This document shows positions 9,165 to 21,171 of a DNA stretch of 64,000 bases, piece after piece (position 1 is the first letter of the stretch; every line of letters begins with the position of its first letter). Origin of the DNA: Pseudomonadota bacterium (GTDB lineage Bacteria; Pseudomonadota; Gammaproteobacteria; Steroidobacterales; MnTg04). The notes below the pieces were generated by a model that ran no database searches, was not told the DNA's origin, and saw only the letters and a list, made by a program, of their open reading frames with translations. Both the position numbers and the translations under genes were made by a program. The stretch lies in assembly GCA_022560735.1 (NCBI GenBank), contig JADFSO010000004.1, positions 61,782 through 125,781 of the forward strand, given 5' to 3'.

Positions 9165-9961
9165 TGCACGAGCGCATGCGCGGCTGGAGCCCGGTCTTGC
9201 TGGCGCTGGTGGTCAGCGGATGCGCGACCACGCCCGCAGCGGACGACCCGGTGATGATCAGGCTGGACCAGTTGGAAGCCCGCCTTAACCGCATCGAACA
9301 GGCGGTTCAGAACCAGGCCGCGATGGCGGGCCAGGTGCAGGGTCTTGAAGGCGAGATGAGAGAGCTGCGCGGTTCGGTGGAAGAAGTACAGCACGATCTC
9401 GATGGCACCAGTCAGCGCCAGCGCAATCTTTATCTCGATGTCGATGGCCGACTGCAAAAGCTGGAAAGCTCGGCAAGCGCAACGGGTAGCCGAAGCCGGC
9501 GACCGGTTTTATCCTCAACGCCGAAGGTCGCAACGCCGGCAGCGGCGAGCGGTCCAGGTGCGGACGACCCGGAAATCAGCGATCGTGACGCCTACCAGGC
9601 CGCGATAAGTTTGCTGCGTGAAGGTCACTATCAAAAGGCGGCGGAAAAGTTCGAACAGTTTCTTGGCCAGTATCCGGATAGCCAGTTTTCCGACAACGCC
9701 CAGTATTGGTATGGCGAGACATTCTACGTCACCCGAAAATTCTCCGAGGCGCTGGTGGCTTTTCAAAAGGTCGTGGCGAATTACCCGCAATCGCAGAAGG
9801 TCCCGGACGCGCTGCTCAAGATTGGCTATTGCGATTACGAGCTTGGTTACTGGGATGCGGCCAGGGCGGCGCTGACCCGGGTAACCAGCGAGTATTCGGA
9901 TACCACCGCTGCACACCTGGCTCAACGGCGCCTGGAGCAAATGACCGGCGAGGGTCATTGA
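9164..9961 (+). CDS. cpoB: CpoB (YbgF), Tol-Pal cell-division coordinator
   Basis: CpoB couples Tol-Pal to PBP1B-driven septal peptidoglycan synthesis. The 265-residue protein has an N-terminal coiled coil (about residues 30-95, rich in Leu/Glu/Gln) and C-terminal TPRs (RDAYQAAISLLREGHYQKAA, FSDNAQYWYGETFYVTRKFS, PDALLKIGYCDYELG). The N-terminus WSPVLLALVVSGCATT contains an apparent lipobox (VSGC at about residue 17-20), whereas E. coli CpoB is a soluble periplasmic protein with an ordinary signal peptide. It overlaps pal by one base. Confidence 0.92.
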   Translation: MHERMRGWSPVLLALVVSGCATTPAADDPVMIRLDQLEARLNRIEQAVQNQAAMAGQVQGLEGEMRELRGSVEEVQHDLDGTSQRQRNLYLDVDGRLQKLESSASATGSRSRRPVLSSTPKVATPAAASGPGADDPEISDRDAYQAAISLLREGHYQKAAEKFEQFLGQYPDSQFSDNAQYWYGETFYVTRKFSEALVAFQKVVANYPQSQKVPDALLKIGYCDYELGYWDAARAALTRVTSEYSDTTAAHLAQRRLEQMTGEGH

Positions 9962-9996
9962 GCCGCCGACCGAAGAAACATGCAGGCCAACCTGTG

Positions 9997-10671
9997 ATGG
10001 CTGAGACAGCAAGGGATGAGCTGGCGCCGGATGCGCGCCTGCGGATTACGGAAATATTTTACTCGCTGCAAGGCGAGGCGGACACCGCCGGCGTGCCGAC
10101 GGCGTTTATTCGCCTGACCGGCTGCCCGCTGCGTTGCCAGTATTGTGACACTGCTTATGCATTTCACGGCGGCCGGTGGATGGCCTTCGCTGCCATCCTG
10201 GAGCAAGTCGGGGAGTATGGTTGCCGGCATGTCTGCGTGACCGGCGGCGAACCGCTGGCGCAAAAAAATTGCGCCGGTCTGTTGCGCGATTTGTGCGCCA
10301 ACGGTTACCGGGTTTCGCTCGAGACCAGTGGCGCGGCCGACCTGTCAGCGGTCGATGCCCGTGTGATCAAGGTGATGGATCTGAAAACACCCGGTTCCGG
10401 CGAAGCGGAGCGTAATCTCTGGCAAAACCTGGGCTTGTTGTCGGCAGACGATCAAATCAAATTCGTGATTTGCGGCCGGGCGGATTTTGAGTGGGCGGCA
10501 GAGCAAGTCCGGCAGCGGCAGCTGGATGGTATTTGTACGGTCTGGTTTTCACCCAGCTATGAACAGATCGAGCCAGTGGATCTGGCTGACTGGATTTTGC
10601 AGGAAAGATTGCCGGTCCGTTTGCAATTGCAGTTGCACAAATATCTTTGGGGAACGGACCCGGGGCATTGA
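9997..10671 (+). CDS. queE: QueE, 7-carboxy-7-deazaguanine synthase
   Basis: QueE is the radical-SAM enzyme forming CDG from 6-carboxy-tetrahydropterin, on the path to preQ0 and queuosine. The 224-residue protein (from the ATG at 9997) has [20 protein letters not shown], the iron-sulfur cysteines in [12 protein letters not shown] (CX3CX2C) and the SAM motif [10 protein letters not shown]. The frame is open upstream to 9706 inside cpoB, but similarity begins at [12 protein letters not shown]. It follows cpoB by 35 bases and overlaps the queC start, the usual tol-pal-que order. Confidence 0.95.
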   Translation: MAETARDELAPDARLRITEIFYSLQGEADTAGVPTAFIRLTGCPLRCQYCDTAYAFHGGRWMAFAAILEQVGEYGCRHVCVTGGEPLAQKNCAGLLRDLCANGYRVSLETSGAADLSAVDARVIKVMDLKTPGSGEAERNLWQNLGLLSADDQIKFVICGRADFEWAAEQVRQRQLDGICTVWFSPSYEQIEPVDLADWILQERLPVRLQLQLHKYLWGTDPGH

Positions 10672-11351
10672 ACAGCCAGGACACAAAAAAAGCCGTGGTG
10701 CTGGTCTCCGGCGGGCTGGATTCGGCGACGACGCTCGCGATCGCGAAAGACCAGGGCTTTGACTGCCATGCGCTGAGTTTCGACTACCAGCAGCGCCATC
10801 GCAGTGAACTGGCTGCGGCCGGGAATATAGCGAAGTTTTTCGCAGTCTCCGAGCATCGGCTCATGACGATCGACAGCGGCGGCCCCAGCGGTTCGGCGCT
10901 GACCGATACGGATATTCCAGTGCCAGAAACACCTCAGCAGGGCATACCGGTCACCTATGTCCCGGCGCGCAACACGGTGTTCCTGGCGCTGGCTTTGGGT
11001 TATGCCGAGGTGATTGGCGCCAGCGATATTTTTATCGGCGTCAATGCGGTGGATTATTCCGGTTATCCGGATTGCCGGCCCGAATTTATCGATGCCTTCG
11101 AAGTATTGTCCAATGTGGCGACCAAAGCGGCGGTGCAAGGCCAGCGCATGCGGATACACACGCCGTTGATGGCCATGGACAAACGCCGAATCATCAGGAC
11201 GGGAATCGAACTGGGCGTCGACTATTCGATGACCGTCTCGTGTTACCAGGCGAATAGCCAGGGTCGGGCGTGCGGCGTTTGCGATTCCTGCCGTATCCGC
11301 AGGGCGGGTTTCGAGGCGGCGGGAATTGCCGATCCGACAGTGTATGTCTGA
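10668..11351 (+). CDS. queC: QueC, preQ0 synthase
   Basis: QueC converts CDG to preQ0 using ATP and ammonia. The 227-residue product has the PP-loop [16 protein letters not shown] near its N-terminus and C-terminal zinc cysteines in [20 protein letters not shown]. No ATG lies before the PP-loop. The TTG at 10668 overlaps the queE stop (TTGA) and is preferred; a second TTG at 10647 would add seven residues. Last gene of the tol-pal-que run. Confidence 0.94.
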   Translation: MNSQDTKKAVVLVSGGLDSATTLAIAKDQGFDCHALSFDYQQRHRSELAAAGNIAKFFAVSEHRLMTIDSGGPSGSALTDTDIPVPETPQQGIPVTYVPARNTVFLALALGYAEVIGASDIFIGVNAVDYSGYPDCRPEFIDAFEVLSNVATKAAVQGQRMRIHTPLMAMDKRRIIRTGIELGVDYSMTVSCYQANSQGRACGVCDSCRIRRAGFEAAGIADPTVYV

Positions 11352-11385
11352 AGGATTACCGATCGCCGGAGACGCCGGGGTGAGC

Positions 11386-11413
11386 TTGCGATTTGGCGGC
11401 AAATCGGTATCAT
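11386..11413 (+). promoter_or_regulatory. Promoter of tRNA-Lys
   Basis: TTGCGA (11386-11391) and TATCAT (11408-11413) are 16 bases apart, about 28 bases upstream of the tRNA. The bases after the -10 are GC-rich (GCCGCCTCC), the discriminator type seen at stringently controlled stable-RNA promoters. Confidence 0.6.
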
Positions 11414-11440
11414 GCCGCCTCCTCGCAGCTTCTTTGCAAT

Positions 11441-11516
11441 GGGGCGTTAGCTCAGTTGGTAGAGCATCGGGCTTTTAACCCGCTGGTCATAGGTTCGATT
11501 CCTATACGCCCCACCA
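11441..11516 (+). tRNA. tRNA-Lys (anticodon UUU)
   Basis: A 76-base cloverleaf with encoded CCA. The acceptor GGGGCGT pairs with ACGCCCC, the D-arm is GCTCAGTTGGTAGAGC, the anticodon loop CTTTTAA is closed by a CGGG/CCCG stem, and the T-arm holds GGTTCGATTCC. The anticodon TTT reads AAA/AAG. Confidence 0.98.
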
Positions 11517-11531
11517 TTTTCCTCAGGGTCC

Positions 11532-11577
11532 ATACCGGTCACATGGTTTACACCTTATACCGGACACGTAGTTAACA
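11532..11577 (+). repeat. Two imperfect 21-base repeats resembling IS termini
   Basis: ATACCGGTCACATGGTTTACA (11532-11552) and ATACCGGACACGTAGTTAACA (11557-11577) match at 17 of 21 positions with a 25-base period. Read on the complement, each unit begins TGTWAAC and ends in CCGGTAT. Short tandem repeats beginning TGT are typical of the ends of integrase-core (DDE) insertion sequences. No transposase is nearby, so if this is an IS end it is a relic. It lies 15 bases after tRNA-Lys. Confidence 0.45.
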
Positions 11578-11656
11578 CTTTGGCCGTGCCTCATTTCAGT
11601 GCCGCCTGTACCCGACCCGGGTCTTTGCATAGACTGCGTCCAGCGAGATTTCCAAA

Positions 11657-11842
11657 ATGAAAATTCACTGCCTGCAACATGTGGAGCATGAAGGACCGGC
11701 CTGCATCCCCGACTGGGCTGCGGCGCGTGGCTATCGCTGTTCAACGACCCGGCTGTACCTTCAGGAAGATCTTCCATTGCTGGTCGATGTTGCGATCGGC
11801 ACGACCCACGATCGCGGCCGGGAATACCGGTCATGGATTTGA
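11657..11842 (+). pseudogene. Truncated type 1 glutamine amidotransferase (N-terminal fragment)
   Basis: The first ~43 residues (MKIHCLQHVEHEGPACIPDW, then AAARGYRCSTTRLYLQEDLP) look like the N-terminus of GMP-synthase-like class I glutamine amidotransferases, which usually start MKIHYLQHVPFEGPG and are about 230 residues long. After LPLLVDV the similarity stops, and the frame terminates inside the start of thrB. The catalytic Cys/His/Glu part is absent. I read it as the remnant of a deletion joining the gene to the thrB leader; the IS-end-like repeats upstream fit local rearrangement. It could still be translated as a leader peptide ahead of thrB. Confidence 0.6.
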
Positions 11843-12783
11843 AACGCGACGTCGCCGTCGCCTACGCTCCGGCAGCGGTGGGCAATGTTGCCGTCGGTTT
11901 CGATTTACTCGGCCATGCGATCGATGCACCGGGTGACATCGTGACGGTTCGCCACGCGAGCCATGACCAGGTCTTGATCGAGGAGATCACTGGCATTGCC
12001 AACGGGTTGCCAACGATAGCAACCGAAAATTCAGCGGGCGCAGCATTGATTGCGCTGCGGGAACACCTGGGCCTGGCTGCCGGTTTTTCGGTGAAAATTA
12101 ACAAGGGCATCCCGCTGGGGTCCGGCATGGGGGGCTCGGGCGCGTCAGCGGTGGCCGCCGTTTTTGCCGCGAATGCCCTGCTGGATAAACCGCTGGCGAC
12201 CGAGGATCTTTTGCCATTCGCGCTGGCGGGCGAGGCCGCCGCAACGGGCGCGGCGCCGATCGATAATGTCGCGCCGCAGTTGCTCGGCGGCCTGCGTCTC
12301 GCGCACCCCGATGGCGGGACGCCGATCGCGTTACCCGTTCCGCCCGGTCTTCAGTGTGTGCTGGTGTATCCGGATTGCAGCATCGAGACCCGCCAATCCA
12401 GGGCCGGTTTGGATGAAAACATTGCGCTGGCCAAGGTGACCGAGCAAGCCGGCTTGCTGGCGGCGTTCGTTTCTGCGTGTCATTCGGGCGATATCGACTT
12501 GTTGTCGCGCTCCTTGCGTGATGTACTCATCGAGCCGCAGCGTTCGTCCGGCATCCCGGGTTTTGCCGATGTCCGGCAGGCGGCGATGAAAAATCTGGCG
12601 TTGGGTTGTTCGTTGTCGGGGAGCGGACCCGCTGTTTTTGCGTGGTGCAGGCGGTCCGATGCAAAGACCATAGCGGCGGCGATGCGCTCCGCGTTCGAAC
12701 GATCCGGGCTCGCATCGAGCGCCTATATATCGGCTATCGATGCACCGGGTGTTCGGCTAATGGATAACGAGAATAGTCTTTAA
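11833..12783 (+). CDS. thrB: ThrB, homoserine kinase (GHMP family)
   Basis: Phosphorylates homoserine in threonine synthesis. The 316-residue protein shows the GHMP pattern: VAYAPAAVGNVAVGFDLLGH at the N-terminus, the ATP-binding loop PLGSGMGGSGASAVAAVFAA at about residues 95-115, and the C-terminal SLSGSGPAVFAW. This is the E. coli ThrB type, not the APH-type kinase. No thrA or thrC lies next to it here. The ATG at 11833 overlaps the end of the truncated amidotransferase frame by ten bases. Confidence 0.92.
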   Translation: MDLKRDVAVAYAPAAVGNVAVGFDLLGHAIDAPGDIVTVRHASHDQVLIEEITGIANGLPTIATENSAGAALIALREHLGLAAGFSVKINKGIPLGSGMGGSGASAVAAVFAANALLDKPLATEDLLPFALAGEAAATGAAPIDNVAPQLLGGLRLAHPDGGTPIALPVPPGLQCVLVYPDCSIETRQSRAGLDENIALAKVTEQAGLLAAFVSACHSGDIDLLSRSLRDVLIEPQRSSGIPGFADVRQAAMKNLALGCSLSGSGPAVFAWCRRSDAKTIAAAMRSAFERSGLASSAYISAIDAPGVRLMDNENSL

Positions 12784-12809
12784 TATCAATAAGTAAAAGA
12801 ATAATACTA

Positions 12810-13397
12810 ATGGACATTATAACACCCGGCCATTGGCTCGCGGCGGGACTGGCCGGCATCGTCATACTCGCGATAATCGGCTTTGTTTACGGAAAGCGGC
12901 GCATGGACCCGTGGTATCGCTTCGACAAGGTTCTGCAACGCGTCGCCAGGGAAGTGGATCGTAACCTGATGATTCCGGATGGCATGGGCGGTCAGATTCA
13001 GCTCGATTACCTGTTGTTGACCGGCAAGGGAATCCTGGTGCTGGATATGCGAAATGCGCCCGGTATCGTATTCGGCGGCGATCGCATGGATGAGTGGGCT
13101 GTGCTGGGACCAGCCGGGCGGTACGGTATGAAAAACCCGCAGGAAGCCCTTTTTGACCGGCTGGCCGCCGTGCGAGCGCTGGCCGAAGGCGTGCCGATTT
13201 CGGGTTTTGTCGTATTCACCGACCGCAGCGAATTTACCAGGGGAACCCCCAGCCACGTGTTGACCGTCAGCCAGCTCGAAGAAAAATTTGCCCCGGGTGC
13301 AAAAAATTCCGATGACAAGTTACACGATGCCTTTCTGCCTTATTGGCGAAGAATTCATTCGGCCCTGCGAGCCGCCAAGTCGCCCCCAACCGGCTAA
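12810..13397 (+). CDS. NERD-domain membrane-anchored protein
   Basis: The 195-residue protein has one N-terminal membrane segment (about residues 9-28, WLAAGLAGIVILAIIGFVYG) followed by a NERD (nuclease-related) domain with the pattern IQLDYLLLTGKGILVLDMRN, then GIVFGG and WAVLG. NERD is related to restriction-endonuclease-like folds and often occurs alone in this size class; its biochemical role is unknown. The start is preceded by an AT-rich leader lacking a clear Shine-Dalgarno. The stop overlaps the convergent M20 peptidase gene by four bases. Confidence 0.72.
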   Translation: MDIITPGHWLAAGLAGIVILAIIGFVYGKRRMDPWYRFDKVLQRVAREVDRNLMIPDGMGGQIQLDYLLLTGKGILVLDMRNAPGIVFGGDRMDEWAVLGPAGRYGMKNPQEALFDRLAAVRALAEGVPISGFVVFTDRSEFTRGTPSHVLTVSQLEEKFAPGAKNSDDKLHDAFLPYWRRIHSALRAAKSPPTG

Positions 13398-14812
13398 TTG
13401 CCGGACAGGTGCCGGTAGTGATCGGCCAGGATCATGCTGACACAGGAAGTCAGACGCTTGCCGGTCTCGATGTGCAAGAATTCGTTGGGTCCGTGCGCGT
13501 TCGAATGCGGCCCCAGCAGACCGGTGACCAGGAACTGAACGCCGCTGAATTCCTTGCCGAGCATGCTCATGAACGGGATGGTTCCGCCGGTACCCATGTA
13601 CATCGAGTCGGCGTCAAAAAACGCTTTCGATGCCGTTTGCATGGAATTTTCCAGCCATTCAGCCACTTCGGGCGCATTCCAGCCGCTCTCCGCCGAATCG
13701 ATCGAGAAACTGACCGCCGCACCGTAGGGTGGATCGGCTTCGAGAATCCGGGTCAGCGCAGCGCCCGCGACTTTCGCATCCACGGTCGGCGGCAAACGGA
13801 AGGAAACCTTGACGGTGGTTCCCTGGCGCAGGACGTTGCCGGCATCGGCGACCGAGGGGATGCGATCCATGCCGGTTATGCTGAGCGTCGGCCGCCAGGT
13901 GTTATTGAGCATCAGCTCCACGAGGTCATCGGCAATCGGTTGGGTGTTGCCAAAAAACGGAAGTTTCCGGTGCACCATATCGCCGAGTACGCTGGTCGCC
14001 TGTTGTGCCTGGCTGATTCTTTGTTGCGGGATATCGGCATGCAATTCATCGACCAGGATCCGGCCGGTTTCGCTGTCTTCGACCCGGTCGAGCAAGCTGC
14101 GGAGCACCCGGAAACTCGATGCGCAAATTCCGCTCGAGGCGCCTGAGTGAACGCTCTCGGTCAGCACATCGACGCTCAGCGTGGCGATCAGGTTGCCGCG
14201 CAGCGAGGTCGTGCACCACAGCTGATCGTAATTGCCGCACTCTGCATCGAGGCAGACGACCAGGCTGGGCTGACCCAGTCTGGGCCGCAACACATCGATA
14301 TAATAGGGCAGATCGAAACTGCCGCTTTCTTCACAGCCTTCGATAATGATTTTGCAATGGGCGTGCGGAATCCCCTGTTCCTGCAGGGCGCGAATCGCGG
14401 TCAGTGAGCCAAACACCGCATAGCCGTCATCGGCTCCGCCACGGCCGTACAACTTGCCATCGCGGATTACCGGTTTCCACGGTTCCAGGCCGTCTTTCCA
14501 GCCGGTGGTCTCGGGTTGCTTGTCGAGGTGGCCGTATAACAGGACCACGTCATCGGAATCTCCCGGGATATCGCAAAAAATCAGCGGTGTACGGCCTTCG
14601 AGCCTGAGCACTTCGACTTCCATTCCCTTGATCGGCTGTGCGCGCACCCATTTTTCCATCAGCGCGACGGCATCTTCCATGTAGCCATGTTTTTCCCAGT
14701 CGGCATCGAACGCCGGCGACTTGTTGGGGATTTTTATGTATTCGCAAAGCTCGGGAATAATTGAGTCGTCCCACCTGCCGTTGACAAACTGGCTGATTTT
14801 TTTTGTATCCAT
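13394..14812 (-). CDS. M20-family metallopeptidase (dipeptidase-like)
   Basis: A 472-residue zinc peptidase of the ArgE/DapE/PepV type. Metal-binding motifs appear in order: LLYGHLDKQPE (His, Asp), GRGGADDGYAVFGS (bridging Asp), IIEGCEESGS (catalytic and ligand Glu), VCLDAECGNYDQLW (Asp) and PHSNAHGPNEFLHIE (His). The dimerisation insert lies about residues 210-340. I chose the ATG at 14812 (MDTKKISQFVNGRW); the frame extends 18 codons upstream without similarity. The substrate is probably a dipeptide, unproven. No signal peptide, so cytoplasmic. Confidence 0.88.
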   Translation of the reverse strand: MDTKKISQFVNGRWDDSIIPELCEYIKIPNKSPAFDADWEKHGYMEDAVALMEKWVRAQPIKGMEVEVLRLEGRTPLIFCDIPGDSDDVVLLYGHLDKQPETTGWKDGLEPWKPVIRDGKLYGRGGADDGYAVFGSLTAIRALQEQGIPHAHCKIIIEGCEESGSFDLPYYIDVLRPRLGQPSLVVCLDAECGNYDQLWCTTSLRGNLIATLSVDVLTESVHSGASSGICASSFRVLRSLLDRVEDSETGRILVDELHADIPQQRISQAQQATSVLGDMVHRKLPFFGNTQPIADDLVELMLNNTWRPTLSITGMDRIPSVADAGNVLRQGTTVKVSFRLPPTVDAKVAGAALTRILEADPPYGAAVSFSIDSAESGWNAPEVAEWLENSMQTASKAFFDADSMYMGTGGTIPFMSMLGKEFSGVQFLVTGLLGPHSNAHGPNEFLHIETGKRLTSCVSMILADHYRHLSGN

Positions 14813-14884
14813 GGAATATCTGTCCTCGTTCGATGAAGGCGGTACTTTAACCCAGCGTGGCCGCAATGCGTACCCAAACGGCGC

Positions 14885-15673
14885 TCAGGGCAGGTCGAAA
14901 AACTGCGCGCTGTTGCGGGCTGTGGCAGCGGCCAGTTCCAGCGCCTCAATCCCGCGTGCCCCGGCGATGCTTTGCACGATGTGCGGCAGGTGCATGGGCT
15001 CATTTCTGCGGCTGCTCGGTTTGGGGTCGAGGTCCCTGGGCAGGAGATAAGGCGAGTCGGTTTCCACCATCAACCGGTCCAGCGGAATATTGGCGACCAG
15101 GTTTTTCAGGTGACCGCCGCGGCGCTCGTCGCATATCCAGCCGGTGATGCCGATATACAAGTCCAGCCCCAGGCAGGCATCGAGTTCGTCGCCGTCGCCG
15201 GTAAAACAATGGGCCACCGCACGGGTGATCCCGGGCAGGTGCTCTTTCAGGATCGCGATAAAATCTTCGTGCGCGTCGCGCTGGTGCAAAAAAACCGGCA
15301 TCCGGTGCTCCGCTGCAAGCTCCAGTTGCATGGAGAAAACCCGGCGCTGATCTTCCTTTGGCGAGAAGTTGCGAAAGTAATCCAGGCCGCATTCACCGGC
15401 CGCAACCACGTTTTCCTTTTGCAGCAGACCGGCCAGCGCTTCATCGTCACCGGCCTGAATTTCGCCGGCATGATGGGGATGAATGCCGGCGGTCGAGTAC
15501 AGGACGCCAGGATAGCCAGCCGCCAATTCCTCGGCCTGCCGGCTGCACGCCACCGAACTGCCGGTAACGATCATCCGATCCACACCGGCCTTGCGAGCCC
15601 TGCCGATGACCTGGCTGCGATCCGGGGCAAAACTCTTGTGGGTTAAATTGGCGCCAATGTCTATAAGTTGCAT
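14885..15673 (-). CDS. tatD: TatD-family metal-dependent hydrolase
   Basis: The 262-residue protein closely follows E. coli TatD: MQLIDIGANLTHKSFAPDRS, STAGIHPHHAG, GECGLDYFRNFS, PVFLHQRDAHEDF, AHCFTGDGDE, YIGITGWICDERRGG and VETDSPYLLPRDL. TatD enzymes are Mg-dependent 3'-5' DNases/RNases and have been linked to DNA repair and D-amino acyl hydrolysis. The ATG at 15673 fits the family N-terminus; the long upstream open frame (to 16144) has no TatD similarity and overlaps another gene. Expressed divergently from the DUF4389 gene. Confidence 0.94.
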   Translation of the reverse strand: MQLIDIGANLTHKSFAPDRSQVIGRARKAGVDRMIVTGSSVACSRQAEELAAGYPGVLYSTAGIHPHHAGEIQAGDDEALAGLLQKENVVAAGECGLDYFRNFSPKEDQRRVFSMQLELAAEHRMPVFLHQRDAHEDFIAILKEHLPGITRAVAHCFTGDGDELDACLGLDLYIGITGWICDERRGGHLKNLVANIPLDRLMVETDSPYLLPRDLDPKPSSRRNEPMHLPHIVQSIAGARGIEALELAAATARNSAQFFDLP

Positions 15674-15775
15674 ACGCGTGAGCAAAAGTCTTGTACCATT
15701 TGTCCCAGTAAAGGGCATTGTATCCCAGCGCAGTGATGGGAACCGAACCGCAACAGAAAATCCGGGGGCAGGAAA

Positions 15776-16135
15776 ATGAGCGACCACGAAAAGAGCGAAC
15801 TGGAACAGAATCTCACGGCGCGCAATACCTGGGTGCGGGTGATCTACATGTTGCTGTTTGGCTTTATCTTCTGGCTTGGCAGCGTCGTCTTGACGGTGGT
15901 CGTTGTCTTGCAGTTCCTGCATATGCTGATCGCCGGCAAAGGCAACGATAATCTGCTGCAGTTCGGCCGGCAGCTCGGCATTTATTATCGCCAGATAATC
16001 GATTTCCTGTGCTATTGCGATGAGTACCAGCCGTTCCCGTTCGGTGCCTGGCCCAAGGCCGAAAGCGGGCAGAGCAAAACCACCGGGACAACGTCCACGA
16101 AGAAAAAAACGGCGAAGAAAAAAGCCGGGAAGTAA
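15776..16135 (+). CDS. DUF4389 family small membrane protein
   Basis: The 119-residue protein has a charged N-terminus (MSDHEKSELEQNLTARNTWV), a membrane segment (about residues 20-50, VIYMLLFGFIFWLGSVVLTV), the family motif FGRQLGIYYRQIIDFLCYCD and a Lys/Thr-rich tail ending KKKTAKKKAGK. This pattern matches DUF4389, a widespread uncharacterised proteobacterial family. GGAAA precedes the ATG. It is convergent with the ABC exporter pair and has no partner on its strand, so its role is unknown. Confidence 0.75.
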   Translation: MSDHEKSELEQNLTARNTWVRVIYMLLFGFIFWLGSVVLTVVVVLQFLHMLIAGKGNDNLLQFGRQLGIYYRQIIDFLCYCDEYQPFPFGAWPKAESGQSKTTGTTSTKKKTAKKKAGK

Positions 16136-16162
16136 CCCAGCCAACGGACCAGGAGCCGCCTG

Positions 16163-17178
16163 CTAATCCTCCTGCCAGCGGAACAGCCAGGCGCCGATGG
16201 CGAGCAATACAATAGTCATTGCCGCAAGCTGACTGACCTGGGGCATCACCTCGGCCAGGCCTGCTCCATCGAGCATGATATTCCGGGCCGCCTTGAGCAG
16301 CGCGGTCAGCGGGAATAAGCCGGCAATATTCTGCACATACTGCGGTGTTCCTTCCAGCGAAAACCAGACACCCGATAACAGCATCATCGGCCAGCTGATC
16401 ATATTGAGCAGACCGCCGGCGAGCTCTTCGCTGGCCGTGCGCACTGCGACCAGCAGACCCGTGGAAATCAGGCAGGTCGCGCCCAGCGTGGCAACCACGA
16501 ACAGCGCCAGATAGCTGCCCGACATCTTGAAATCGATCAGGTAGCTGGTGCCGGCGAAAACCATCGCGGTCACACCCATAATCAGCACCAGGCGCGACAG
16601 CACTTGTGCGGTCAGAAACTCGAATGGCGTCAACGGGGTCGCCTTCAGGCGCTTCAGAAAACCGTTCTTGCGGTAGCGAACCACGACATAACCCACGCCG
16701 AACAGGCAACTGAACATCATGTTCATGCCGAGAATTCCCGGTAGCAGCCAGTCCACATAGCGAATCGCCGTTCCGCTGACCGTGCCGCGGCTAAAATCGC
16801 TGCTGCCGGTGCCGGCGATCAACTTCTCCAGCATGTAGCCTTTAGGCGCCGATTCATTAATCCAGTATTGCGGCGGTTCAGCGGCGGGACTGATCAGCAT
16901 ATCCATCTGGTGGCGCGACAATTTGGCCAGCGCATCATCGAGATCGCTGACCGCATAAAAATCGATAAACCGGGTTTGCAGGAACGGGTGCGCCGTCAGG
17001 TCGACAAGCTCCGCTTGCTGAAGGACTGCGACCTTGAACATGGCCCGCCCATCGCCGGAGAAAATAGCCCCCATACCCAAAACCAGCAACACCGGCAACA
17101 GGATATTCCAGCCCAGCGCCGAGCGGTCTCTGAGGAACTCGATATTCCGTGCATGCAGGATGGACAAGATTCGTGCAA

Positions 17179-17182
<4 letters not shown>
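16163..17182 (-). CDS. ABC-2 type exporter permease
   Basis: A 339-residue permease with one N-terminal membrane segment (residues about 24-42, LGWNILLPVLLVLGMGAIFS), a ~150-residue extracytoplasmic domain, and five closely spaced C-terminal segments from about residue 145 (LLPGILGMNMMFSCLFGVGY onward). This is the YhhJ/YbhR/NatB layout. KNGFLKRLKATPLTPFEFL is the typical coupling-helix region. It follows the ATPase gene with a four-base ATGA overlap, so they form one transporter. The substrate is unknown; drug or lipid efflux is common in this family. Confidence 0.85.
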
Positions 17183-18063
<881 letters not shown>

Positions 18064-18272
18064 GGGGCTATAGCTTCTCTTTTGCGATCAGGCGCAGCGC
18101 ATGCCGCGATGAAAAAATGCAACTTCGCAGATGGCGATGGACGGCGGATCATACGCGCTCCCGGGAGTCCGGCTGACAAGTAGCGGGTAGCTTAGGGGAT
18201 TATGCTATCGATCGGCAACAGCCGAATCCGGCGGCCGCGTGTTTGCCTGCGGACGCCAAAGGTGTCGTATGA

Positions 18273-20342
<2,070 letters not shown>

Positions 20343-20385
20343 TAAAAACAATATATTATAATAAATACTTAATGCTTTACATAAA

Positions 20386-21150
20386 ATGAAAGCTCCGACC
20401 ATCACAGCGCCGCTCGATATGCGCCAGTCAGCGTTACTGGAGTTTTCGGCTGACATCGCGAACTTCAAAATCCGGCGCAGCGACCGCGCCCGTTACCTGA
20501 GTATCCAGGTGCATCCGCCGGGCGTGGTCGAGGTTGTCGTGCCCAGGCGCATGGCGGTGCGGGAAGTGGAGTCATTCGTCAACGCGCATGCGAACTGGAT
20601 TCGGGAAACCTGTGCGGGAATGAGCCGCCGTCATCTGGACCCGGGAACCGAGCCGCCGTCGAAAATCAGCTTGAGCGCAATGGATCGGGAATGGTCGGTC
20701 AGCTACAACCCGAATCCACAGGCCAGGCTGCGGGTCGCTGAATCGAATACCGCCCTGGAGGTGTTTGGCGCCAGTGACGATGCGGCACGCCGGCGCGCGT
20801 TGTTGAACTGGCTCAGACGCAAGGCGCGCGCGTTCATGGTGCCGGCGGTTGGCGCACTGGCATTGCAAACCGGTTTGCGTCCCCGCGCAATCCAGATTCG
20901 GGCGCAGCGGTCGCGCTGGGGCAGTTGCTCATCGAACAAAACGCTCAGTCTGAACCTGTGCCTGCTGTTCCAGGAACCGGAACTGGTTCGTTACCTGCTG
21001 ATCCATGAATTGTGCCACCTCAGGCAGATGAACCATTCGCCGCGTTTTTGGACGCTCGTCGAACAATTTTCGCCGGGCGGCAGACTGCTCGACCAGCGCC
21101 TGAACGACGGCTGGACTCGTATCCCGGGCTGGCTGCTCACAGAACTGTGA
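20386..21150 (+). CDS. YgjP-like (DUF45) zinc metallopeptidase-like protein
   Basis: The 254-residue protein has the YgjP/WLM signature HELCHLRQMNHSPRFWTLVE (HExxH plus a downstream His) and the upstream conserved stretch IRAQRSRWGSCSSNKTLSLN. The N-terminus begins with about 25 divergent residues before FKIRRSDRARYLSIQVHPPG. Family members are predicted zinc peptidases fused or linked to restriction and repair functions, mostly uncharacterised. It follows fadH after a strongly AT-rich 43-base gap without a clear Shine-Dalgarno. Confidence 0.8.
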   Translation: MKAPTITAPLDMRQSALLEFSADIANFKIRRSDRARYLSIQVHPPGVVEVVVPRRMAVREVESFVNAHANWIRETCAGMSRRHLDPGTEPPSKISLSAMDREWSVSYNPNPQARLRVAESNTALEVFGASDDAARRRALLNWLRRKARAFMVPAVGALALQTGLRPRAIQIRAQRSRWGSCSSNKTLSLNLCLLFQEPELVRYLLIHELCHLRQMNHSPRFWTLVEQFSPGGRLLDQRLNDGWTRIPGWLLTEL

Positions 21151-21171
21151 TCGCCTGTTGCCACTTTCTGC

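Noticed and set aside
15674..16144. Long N-terminal extension of tatD
   Set aside because: Open frame only; it overlaps the DUF4389 gene, and TatD similarity starts at MQLIDIGANLT.
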